Shown here piece by piece: positions 1 through 5,805 of a stretch of 5,805 bases of DNA (positions are counted from its first letter, which is position 1; each line of letters starts with the position of its first letter). The position numbers and the translations under genes were made by a program. The DNA lies in contig CAMLOU010000194.1 of the NCBI GenBank assembly GCA_946481735.1, positions 1 through 5,805 of the forward strand, given 5' to 3'. The notes beneath the pieces were generated by a model, which saw only the letters and a list, made by a program, of their open reading frames with translations, had not been told where the DNA came from and did no database searches. This DNA is from an uncultured Cellvibrio sp. GTDB lineage: Bacteria > Pseudomonadota > Gammaproteobacteria > Pseudomonadales > Cellvibrionaceae.

Positions 1-2463
1 AGCGACGGTATGCGCGTGAATCTATACGGGCAGGTGAGCTGGCAGATAGTGAGCGGTGCCGGGGTGGCATCAGTGAGTGCAAACGGACTGCTCACGCGCC
101 TGGCCGCTGGCACCGCAGAGGTCGAAGCCCATTACCAGGGAATGACCGCGACCCTGACCCTTGCCGACAGCGCGCCCGGTTTGCAGCTGCGCTTTGATAA
201 CGCCGCCGACTGGGCCAAGGTGCGCATCTATTTGTGGACCGTCGTCAACGGCGCAAACCAGGTGGTAGCGCCCTGGCCCGGTGTGGCAATGAATGGCCCC
301 GACGCTGACGGCTGGTGGACCTATAGCGTGGAGCCGCAATACCTGCACAACGGTGCTATCAACGTGATCTTCACCAACGGCACCGGCGCGCAAACGCCGG
401 ACCTGAGCATCAATACCTCCGCCAGTTACAGCTACGCCAGCAACAGCTGGACGCCCTGGAACCCCAGCGGGTCGGGAGACAATACGTTGTATCGCCTGTC
501 GGTGATCGGCGGCAGCACGCCGGACAATGAACGCGACTTCCGCGCCGGCACGGTGGTGACTATCGCCGCTGATGAAGCACCCTACGGCACCACGTTTGCT
601 GGCTGGACCGGCGATGGTTTGCCCTATGTCTTTACCGATCCTACCCAAACCGAGGTGCAACTGGTGGTCCCGGCTCACGGCCTATCGTTACAGGCGCTGT
701 TTGAGGGCGACACCCACGGCCCTGCGCGGGATCTCTATGCTGGCCAGTGCGCCAGTTGCCACGGCGAGCAGGGCAAGGGCGGCGTAGCAGCCGCACTCGA
801 TAATCTGCACGAAAGCAGCGCCTGGACGGTGGAATTGTTAGCGGATTACATCAGCATCTACATGCCGATGGGTACCGCCAATCAGTGTACCGGCACCAAC
901 CCCGGCGACTGCGCTTACGACATTGCCAGCATGATCATCGCCAATGCCTGGGACGCGCCGGACGCCTGTAGCGGCACCGACTGCCCGAGCGTGCAAAGCC
1001 TGGATGCGCGCAATTTACGTCTGCTGACCCGCACCGAATACCTCAATAGCGTGCGCGATATCTTCGGCATTGCCTTCCCCGATAACCTGATGAACCCGGT
1101 CCCGGCGGACGGCCGGTTACGCAACTTTGAAACTGCTTCCTTCCTGATCGCGGACAACGAGCGCACCCTGGGTTACGAGATGGTCGCTGCGGAGGTGGCC
1201 GACCAGGCTGTCACCGATAAAGGCTTTGCCGGTCTGGTGCCGGGCTGTAGCGATCACCCTTGCGTGGTGGAGCGGTTAGGCAAAAAGCTGTTCCGTCGTC
1301 CCTTGTCAAGCAGCGAAGTAGGCACTTACACAGCGCTCTACGACAGCACTGACGCCGGCCGCACCCTGGTGCAGGCGCTGTTGATGTCGCCCCACTTTAT
1401 GTACCGCTCGGAACTGGGCGTGGCAGACACAGACACCGGCCTCTACCGCCTGACCGACTATGAGATTGCGACCCTGCTGGCCTACACCTTCTGGGTCACG
1501 ACACCGGACGATAACCTGCTGGCCGCCGCCGATGCGGGCACGCTCGACATCGCCGCGCAAGTGGAGCGGTTGTTGGCGGACCCGCGCGCCGAACGCGGCC
1601 TGCGGCGCTTTGCCTCGGGCTGGCTGATCGACAATCAATACGGGTTTGCGGCCATCCAGAGCCCAACGCTGATCGCTGCGTTCAAGGAAGAAACCCTGCG
1701 CTTTGTGGTGGAGGTGATCAAGGAGAACCAGCCGTTCAACGAGCTGCTGACCGCCAACTACACCTGGGTCAATGCCGAACTGGCTGCGCATTACGGGATG
1801 CCGTCGGTCACGGACTGGACGCGCAGCTTCTATACCCCTGGGGAAGCACGGTCCGGTGCCGGCCTGCTGGGGCACGGCGCCTTCCTCGCCTCGCGCACCA
1901 ACACGGTTAACCCGGCGCCGATCAAACGCGGTGTGTACGTACGCCAGGCCTTGATGTGCCAGGAGTTCCCGCCGCCCGCCGCCGCCGATTTCAATGTGGT
2001 CTTTGAGCCGAGCGACAGCAACCGCGATGCCACCGCGCGCCACACCAGCGACCCGGCCTGTGCCTCTTGTCATCAGTTTATCGATGGCGTCGGCTTTGGC
2101 TTCGAAAGTTTCGGCAGCGATGCGCTGTTCCGCACCATCGAAACCCTGGGCAACGGCGACACCCGCGCGGTGGACGCCAGCGGTGCCATCAACAGCCTGA
2201 ATTCGCCGGAGACGACCCTTGACCCCAACAGTCCGGCGGTGGCCTACAACTCCATCCCGGAGCTGGCCACATTGATTGCTGACAGCGGGCAGGGCGCAGC
2301 CTGTTACTCACGGCAGTTCTACCGCTACACCCTGGGGCGTAACGAAACCCAGCTCGATGAGCCGATCATTCGCGCCTACAGCGCGGACCTGCGCGCGGGC
2401 GGCGGCATGCGCGACATGCTGATCGACCTCACCTTATCCGACAGTTTTATCTTGCGTCGTTAA
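1..2463 (+). CDS. Multimodular exported dihaem protein: Ig-like, CBM26-like, cytochrome c and DUF1592/DUF1588 domains (5' partial)
   Basis: The frame is open to the left edge (SDG precedes the Met at 10) and the first residues are the end of a Big_2-type Ig-like fold, so the start lies outside the window. Counting that Met as 1: Ig-like end 1-51; CBM26-like starch-binding module about 56-150, with aromatics W68, Y74, W76, W102, W103 and the signature WPG (89-91) then M94; InlB/bacterial-repeat-like module about 159-232 (AGTVVTI, FAGWTGDG); cytochrome c domain about 237-315 with CASCH 247-251 and a likely axial Met in MPMG 285-288; DUF1587 about 333-400; DUF1595 about 412-468; DUF1592 about 477-605; DUF1588 about 614-710 with a second CASCH 684-688; DUF1585 about 745-815. 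Cysteine pairs (293/301, 320/325, 413/418) suit an oxidising compartment. The downstream gene is its usual family partner. Inferred role: surface or periplasmic electron transfer or oxidation tied to a bound polysaccharide; the reaction is unknown. Confidence 0.9.
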   Translation, partial: SDGMRVNLYGQVSWQIVSGAGVASVSANGLLTRLAAGTAEVEAHYQGMTATLTLADSAPGLQLRFDNAADWAKVRIYLWTVVNGANQVVAPWPGVAMNGPDADGWWTYSVEPQYLHNGAINVIFTNGTGAQTPDLSINTSASYSYASNSWTPWNPSGSGDNTLYRLSVIGGSTPDNERDFRAGTVVTIAADEAPYGTTFAGWTGDGLPYVFTDPTQTEVQLVVPAHGLSLQALFEGDTHGPARDLYAGQCASCHGEQGKGGVAAALDNLHESSAWTVELLADYISIYMPMGTANQCTGTNPGDCAYDIASMIIANAWDAPDACSGTDCPSVQSLDARNLRLLTRTEYLNSVRDIFGIAFPDNLMNPVPADGRLRNFETASFLIADNERTLGYEMVAAEVADQAVTDKGFAGLVPGCSDHPCVVERLGKKLFRRPLSSSEVGTYTALYDSTDAGRTLVQALLMSPHFMYRSELGVADTDTGLYRLTDYEIATLLAYTFWVTTPDDNLLAAADAGTLDIAAQVERLLADPRAERGLRRFASGWLIDNQYGFAAIQSPTLIAAFKEETLRFVVEVIKENQPFNELLTANYTWVNAELAAHYGMPSVTDWTRSFYTPGEARSGAGLLGHGAFLASRTNTVNPAPIKRGVYVRQALMCQEFPPPAAADFNVVFEPSDSNRDATARHTSDPACASCHQFIDGVGFGFESFGSDALFRTIETLGNGDTRAVDASGAINSLNSPETTLDPNSPAVAYNSIPELATLIADSGQGAACYSRQFYRYTLGRNETQLDEPIIRAYSADLRAGGGMRDMLIDLTLSDSFILRR

Positions 2464-2467
2464 TTGC

Positions 2468-2473
2468 AGAGGA
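2468..2473 (+). promoter_or_regulatory. Shine-Dalgarno site for the DUF1552 gene
   Basis: AGAGGA lies 8 bases before the ATG at 2482. It decides the start: the in-frame TTG at 2464 lies upstream of this site and has no ribosome binding site of its own, and starting at 2482 gives a well-placed twin-arginine signal peptide. The site sits in the 18-base gap after the upstream stop codon, so the two genes are probably co-transcribed. Confidence 0.75.
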
Positions 2474-2481
2474 CCATAACA

Positions 2482-3867
2482 ATGACAAACTCCCACAATC
2501 GTTCGCGCCGCACGTTTTTAATGAACCTCGCACGGGCAGGCATGTTGCTGCCCTTCGCGGGGCAGATGCTCGGGCAACCTGTGCTCGCACAAACCAGCGG
2601 CGCCCAGCGCGTATTATTTTTGTATTACCCCAATGGCGTAGTGCCCTACAACTGGCGACCGGTGCAGGACAGCGGCAGCATCAGCAACGGCACTGAATTG
2701 AGTTTTGGTTTGGGGCCTTTGAAGGATTGGCACAATCGGCTGATCGTGTTTAAAAACCTGAATCTGGATATCGGCCAGGGCGCCGGTGCGCATTACAACG
2801 ATATGCGCGGCATCCTCACCGGCAACAACCAGATCAGCGATGCCAGCGCAAGCATTGATCATTTAATTGCGGAGCAATTGGGCAGCGAAGGTGTGTTGAG
2901 TCTGGGGGTACGCACCGGGCCGAAATCCGACGCGATGATCTCCAAACCGCGCAACGTCGGCACCAATGCGCGGCCGATTCCGAACAATGATCCCGCCGAT
3001 GTCGCGCAAAAATTAGCGGCGCGCATCGGTGATGCAGGTGGCGACGTGTCGGATTTAAAACGACGCCTGTACGAAACGATTTTGGCGGATTTTGAAAATT
3101 TATCCGATGCAACGCTGGAAGGCACACGGCAGGACAAAATTGATTTACACGCGAACGCTTTGCGGCGGTTGCGCGATCAAACCGGTGTGCAGGTGGGTGA
3201 ATGCAGTTTCAATCCGAATGTGCTCGCCGATCCCTATGCGCAAGCGAATCAACCGCTGACGCCGACGGAATGGCAAATGTTTCCGCACCTGTGCCGCGCG
3301 CAAATTGACAATATTGTCGGCGCGTTTTCCTGCGGCCTGCATCGCGTGGCCACGCTGCAAATGTCCAAAGGCGATGAGAACGGCAACCTGGTAAATTACG
3401 CCTTCGATGAATGCTGGCAAATGGCGCAGGATGCGATTGCGCAAGGCATCAAACACGATGCCAACAGTGGCACTGTCGGCACCGTGACGCGCTGGTACAA
3501 CGAACACGCCAGCCACAACGCCTCTCACCGCCCCGGCGATGTACCGCACACCGCGCAAGTGCGCTGGTATCACTCGCTCCTGGCTTACACCCTGCAAAAA
3601 TTACAAGCGAAAGGATTGCTCGACGATACCCTGGTGGTGATGTTTTCCGAAGTAGGCGACGGCTCCAAACACGGCGGCGCTGCCGGCGCAGTCACCCTGG
3701 CCGGCGGTGCCGGCAGTGCGCTGCAAATGGGCCGCATTATTTACGGCGGCGACGGCGTCAACAACGGCCAACGCGTGTGGGGCACACACGAACTCTTCGG
3801 CGATATCGCCCGCCTGCTCGGCGTCACCAACCTCCCCGAAAACCACTGGCGCACCGGCATAATTTAA
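2482..3867 (+). CDS. DUF1552 (HXXSHH) family protein with Tat signal peptide
   Basis: A 461-residue protein starting at the ATG behind AGAGGA. The N-terminus is a twin-arginine signal: SRRTFLM at 8-14, a hydrophobic stretch to about 31, and a likely cleavage VLA|Q after residue 36, so the folded protein should be exported to the periplasm. The mature part shows DUF1552 hallmarks: FLYYPNG at 46-52, HYNDMRGILTG at 104-114, and a motif resembling the family's HxxSHH at 345-350, here HNASHR. Near the C-terminus, FSEVGDGSKHGG (388-399) followed by a Gly-rich stretch resembles the EFGRT...DHG region of DUF1501/alkaline-phosphatase-superfamily proteins; that relationship is inference. Families DUF1552 and DUF1592/DUF1588 recur side by side in planctomycetes and some proteobacteria, and the 18-base spacing here fits one operon. 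No enzymatic activity can be assigned. A cofactor-binding partner of the upstream dihaem protein is a reasonable guess. Confidence 0.9.
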   Translation: MTNSHNRSRRTFLMNLARAGMLLPFAGQMLGQPVLAQTSGAQRVLFLYYPNGVVPYNWRPVQDSGSISNGTELSFGLGPLKDWHNRLIVFKNLNLDIGQGAGAHYNDMRGILTGNNQISDASASIDHLIAEQLGSEGVLSLGVRTGPKSDAMISKPRNVGTNARPIPNNDPADVAQKLAARIGDAGGDVSDLKRRLYETILADFENLSDATLEGTRQDKIDLHANALRRLRDQTGVQVGECSFNPNVLADPYAQANQPLTPTEWQMFPHLCRAQIDNIVGAFSCGLHRVATLQMSKGDENGNLVNYAFDECWQMAQDAIAQGIKHDANSGTVGTVTRWYNEHASHNASHRPGDVPHTAQVRWYHSLLAYTLQKLQAKGLLDDTLVVMFSEVGDGSKHGGAAGAVTLAGGAGSALQMGRIIYGGDGVNNGQRVWGTHELFGDIARLLGVTNLPENHWRTGII

Positions 3868-3882
3868 AAATTTTCTGTATCC

Positions 3883-3917
3883 CGTAGGTCGGATTAGCCG
3901 CACGGCGTAATCCGACA
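3883..3917 (+). repeat. REP-like palindrome, left copy (35 bases)
   Basis: GTCGGATTA at 3888-3896 pairs perfectly with TAATCCGAC at 3908-3916. Inside this stem GCCG (3897-3900) can pair with CGGC (3903-3906), leaving G3907 as a bulge and a very short loop. The unit starts 15 bases after the stop codon of the DUF1552 gene. Confidence 0.8.
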
Positions 3918-3960
3918 ATACACTCGCAAGTAGGGAAGCTTTCGCAATCAAAAGGTGTGG

Positions 3961-3992
3961 TGTCGGATTACGCTGCGCTAATCCGACCTACG
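3961..3992 (-). repeat. REP-like palindrome, right copy (32 bases, inverted)
   Basis: GTCGGATTA at 3962-3970 pairs with TAATCCGAC at 3979-3987, with a shorter centre (3971-3978) in which GC/GC can close a three-base loop and C3971 bulges. On the minus strand it matches the left copy except for a shorter loop. It lies 30 bases beyond the stop codon of the minus-strand membrane protein gene. The bases after the hairpin in that transcript include a TTTT but no strong uridine run, so it is not a textbook intrinsic terminator. Confidence 0.8.
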
Positions 3993-4022
3993 ACGGCAAA
4001 AAGAACAAAGGTTTTCATTTGC

Positions 4023-5024
4023 TTAACGATGTTCCAGGAGGGACACACGACTCACCTGCTGTTGAACTTCGCGCTCGCTACGAAATTGATATAACCCCAA
4101 AATCGTGGCAACAAAATCATGACCTAACACCGTGGAGAGAGGGATCGCATAAAAATTAATGGCGGAGTGAATTTTATAATGCGCCGTTAACGTCAAGGTG
4201 GTTTGTTGGGCGTTAACCGGTGTAAGCGTGAATGTGGTATCCAACAAATTAAAAAACTCACCGCCAATGGCTACGTGATCGTCCATCGATCCTTTAGGAA
4301 AGGAATGTTCCGTAAATTGGTAGCGCCAGTGAATGAATCTGGGGTACTGCTTTTCAATTACCTCTGCTTGAAAGTTCACCCCCTTTTCCCACACGGAATA
4401 ACGTATTTCTTTGCCGTCCACCATATGGTTAACGCCCTCAACCGGTTTAGGTACACCGATTAAATGGCTCATGCTCATAGGCAGCTCATCGGGGTGAATC
4501 TGTTTGGCACTGACAATTTGGTGCCAGATAACATCGGCCGGGGCGTTAACGGTGACTGCGCGTTGAATCTGAATGATGTGCGGCGCTTTAGGTAATTGTG
4601 GTTCGGCGAGCGCGATGATAAAGGGTAACAATGCAAACGCCGCTAAGGGTTGCGACCGTCTTTGGGTGAATTTAAGGATGCACCCCATCAATAATCCACC
4701 GATGCTGGATAACAACAAAAACAACGGCGACATTAATGCAATGCAAATGGACCCTTCCAGCAAGCTAATGGCCGCACCCAGCATCATCAAGATAACGGTA
4801 ACCCACGGATAAAAAATCATGTGCCGCAAGGTGAATACACTGTGGCGCAAACCAAACAGCGTAATGGCACCGACGGCGATGGGCGTAGCCACCAAAAATG
4901 CGAGGGACATGGCCCCATCAATGTTAAGCGGCAGCCATACAACGACGAGGCGCAACAATAAACCGTAAGCGGCACCGCTGAAAAACCATAGCCATTTGTA
5001 TGAAATTGTTGGTGGCAGCGTCAT
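4023..5024 (-). CDS. Membrane protein with C-terminal SRPBCC/START-like domain
   Basis: A 333-residue protein. About five hydrophobic segments come first (roughly 11-33, 36-59, 69-88, 92-118 and 127-141), then a soluble domain at about 148-320 with a polyketide-cyclase/SRPBCC pattern: a first strand IQRAVTVNAPADVIWHQI (152-169), a central WEKGVNFQAEVIE (212-224), LDTTFTLTP (261-269) and TTLTLTAHYKI (275-285), ending in a long helix. Positive charges cluster in the loops at 60-68 and 118-123 and are absent from the alternate loops. This predicts an N-terminus inside and the SRPBCC domain in the periplasm. SRPBCC domains hold hydrophobic ligands in a deep cavity; the ligand here is unknown. The start ATG overlaps the stop of the upstream methyltransferase gene by 4 bases, which fixes the start and implies translational coupling. 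The family assignment rests on pattern, so is moderately sure; the gene itself is clear. Confidence 0.85.
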   Translation of the reverse strand: MTLPPTISYKWLWFFSGAAYGLLLRLVVVWLPLNIDGAMSLAFLVATPIAVGAITLFGLRHSVFTLRHMIFYPWVTVILMMLGAAISLLEGSICIALMSPLFLLLSSIGGLLMGCILKFTQRRSQPLAAFALLPFIIALAEPQLPKAPHIIQIQRAVTVNAPADVIWHQIVSAKQIHPDELPMSMSHLIGVPKPVEGVNHMVDGKEIRYSVWEKGVNFQAEVIEKQYPRFIHWRYQFTEHSFPKGSMDDHVAIGGEFFNLLDTTFTLTPVNAQQTTLTLTAHYKIHSAINFYAIPLSTVLGHDFVATILGLYQFRSEREVQQQVSRVSLLEHR

Positions 5025-5805
5025 GGATTTACGCCCTGTGTGGCCAAGGTTGTGACATCGGGTTTATCACCAGTGACGAGGTAATAACCAAATGCCTTGC
5101 GATTCATTGCCAAACCTAATCCCCACAAAGGCGCGAGCAAGTGATGCCAGTGTTGCGGGTTGCGATCACCCCGGCAGAGCAGCTTAACGCCGTACTTAAT
5201 AATCATCCATGGCACAAACAAGGCTGAGGGCAGCACCTGCCAGCTGAGGTCGATGACCTTGATATTGACAAACCCTAATTCGGCCATATGCGCGGTGACT
5301 AGATGTAAATCGGGGAAGTGGCCGAGTGCCCAATGGTGGCAGGTTTTTTGATAACACAGGCGCGTAAAGGCGGAGTGTGTTTGCGTGGTCATAAACCCAT
5401 CGCACAGGGCCAGGGTGGCGCCGGGTTTTAATAATCGCAGGGCTTCTTGTAGCAGAGAGGTTTTGTTTTGCTCGGTGCTGTGGCACGCGCTTTCAATGGC
5501 ATAAATGCCGTCGAACTGGGCGCTCTCAAACGGTGTGTGATGATAGTTAGCACGGTGGAAGCCAAGTTTATGCGCACCGGGTCGGTCACAACTTAACGCG
5601 CGCGCTTCCTTCACCTGGTTCTCGGCAATGGTAATGCCCGTGACGCTGGCCACTGCTGTTTGCCCGGCGGCAAAACGGGCAGTGGCTCCCAAACCGCACC
5701 CCATATCCAATACATAATTTTGCTGGCCCCGCAGTTTGAGGCTTTGCAGTACCGCACGATTGGTATTTTCCAGCATGGCCTCAAGGTTGAACGGGTTTGT
5801 GCCCC
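5021..5805 (-). CDS. Class I SAM-dependent methyltransferase (5' partial)
   Basis: The frame runs open to the right edge: GTNPFNLEA precedes the Met at 5776 and reads as ordinary protein, so the true start probably lies beyond the window. From that Met, 251 residues are seen. The S-adenosylmethionine-binding motif I is VLDMGCGLG (22-30), followed by an acidic/hydrophobic second strand region (VTGITIAENQ, 45-54), the motif II-like FDGIYAIESACHS (88-100), and motif III LLKPGATLALCDGF (115-128). This is the Methyltransf_11/25-type Rossmann fold; the IESACH segment resembles small-molecule methyltransferases acting on lipids, sterols, quinone-like or amine substrates rather than nucleic acids. 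The C-terminal third (about 178-230) is rich in aromatic and hydrophobic residues and may form a lid or touch the membrane. It is the upstream member of a 4-base overlapping pair with the SRPBCC membrane protein, suggesting a shared pathway. The substrate is not recognisable. Confidence 0.88.
   Translation of the reverse strand, partial: GTNPFNLEAMLENTNRAVLQSLKLRGQQNYVLDMGCGLGATARFAAGQTAVASVTGITIAENQVKEARALSCDRPGAHKLGFHRANYHHTPFESAQFDGIYAIESACHSTEQNKTSLLQEALRLLKPGATLALCDGFMTTQTHSAFTRLCYQKTCHHWALGHFPDLHLVTAHMAELGFVNIKVIDLSWQVLPSALFVPWMIIKYGVKLLCRGDRNPQHWHHLLAPLWGLGLAMNRKAFGYYLVTGDKPDVTTLATQGVNP
5034..5037 (-). promoter_or_regulatory. Weak Shine-Dalgarno site for the SRPBCC membrane protein gene
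   Basis: AGGG on the minus strand lies 9 bases before the ATG at 5024, inside the end of the methyltransferase gene. It is short and slightly distant, so ribosomes terminating at the overlapping ATGA probably supply much of the initiation. Confidence 0.4.

Larger units (their letters stand above)
3883..3992. repeat. Inverted pair of REP-like palindromes (BIME-like) between convergent genes
   Basis: Two copies of one palindromic unit face each other across a 43-base spacer. The copies share 16 identical outer bases (CGTAGGTCGGATTAGC) and 13 identical inner bases (GCGTAATCCGACA when read in the left copy's sense) and differ only in the central loop: 6 bases in the left copy, 3 in the right. 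They can form two small hairpins or one long hairpin of about 29 base pairs. The position between two convergent stop codons (3867 and 4023) is typical for REP elements. It may limit read-through or protect mRNA 3' ends, but no T-run directly follows on either strand. No transposase lies within the window. Confidence 0.85.

Noticed and set aside
10..12. ATG as the start of the first gene
   Set aside because: The frame is open to the window edge, and the Met falls inside an Ig-like domain with no signal peptide after it, although the protein carries haem c sites that require export.
70..678. 202-residue open frame on the minus strand
   Set aside because: It is a shadow of the CBM and repeat modules; no recognisable motif and biased low-complexity composition.
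1306..2073. 255-residue open frame on the minus strand
   Set aside because: It lies opposite the clearly conserved DUF1592/DUF1588 region, is rich in R, G, V and Q as expected of antisense reading in GC-rich DNA, and shows no domain.
2464..2466. TTG as the start of the DUF1552 protein
   Set aside because: It immediately follows the previous stop and lies upstream of the AGAGGA site; the ATG at 2482 has correct spacing and a better Tat signal.
3145..3597. 150-residue open frame on the minus strand
   Set aside because: It is antisense to the DUF1552 gene with no motif or supported start.
3883..3992. Terminal inverted repeats of a small insertion sequence or MITE
   Set aside because: Each arm is itself a palindrome, the spacer is only 43 bases, and no flanking target duplication is apparent; a REP/BIME pair explains it better.
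3883..3992. Classical intrinsic terminator
   Set aside because: Strong hairpins exist, but no uridine run immediately follows them on either strand; the nearest (TTTTT on the minus strand near 3866-3874) is about ten bases away.
5774..5776. ATG as the start of the methyltransferase
   Set aside because: The frame continues to the window edge with protein-like sequence, there is no clear ribosome binding site before it, and motif I would lie unusually close to the N-terminus for this family.

Overview
The window looks like chromosomal DNA from a Gram-negative gammaproteobacterium, plausibly a polysaccharide-degrading Cellvibrio-type organism. This rests on a starch-binding-type module fused to cytochrome domains, a Tat-exported partner protein, and REP-type palindromes of a kind common in gammaproteobacteria. 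The taxonomic guess is inference from gene content only. Four protein genes fill almost the whole window, as two pairs that converge on a short intergenic region. I see no tRNA, rRNA, CRISPR array, transposase or phage gene.

Left pair (1-3867, + strand). A large multidomain exported protein, cut by the left edge, carries an Ig-like (Big_2-type) end, a CBM26-like starch-binding module, an InlB/bacterial-repeat-like module, a c-type cytochrome domain (CASCH), and then the DUF1587-DUF1595-DUF1592-DUF1588-DUF1585 array, with a second CASCH haem site in the DUF1588 part. Eighteen bases after its stop comes a DUF1552 (HXXSHH family) protein with a twin-arginine signal peptide. The two families often occur together, so the pair probably forms a cell-surface or periplasmic redox system of unknown substrate. 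The carbohydrate-binding module suggests alpha-glucan or another polysaccharide.

Intergenic region (3868-4022). It lies between two convergent stop codons and holds two inverted copies of a REP-like palindrome of about 32-35 bases, separated by 43 bases. Each copy can fold alone, or the two can pair into one long hairpin.

Right pair (4023-5805, - strand, transcribed right to left). A class I SAM-dependent methyltransferase, cut by the right edge, overlaps by 4 bases (ATGA) a protein with about five membrane segments and a C-terminal SRPBCC/START-like domain. The overlap implies translational coupling, and charge distribution places the SRPBCC domain in the periplasm. This pair is visibly less GC-rich than the left pair. 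The substrate of the methyltransferase and the ligand of the SRPBCC protein cannot be read from the sequence.
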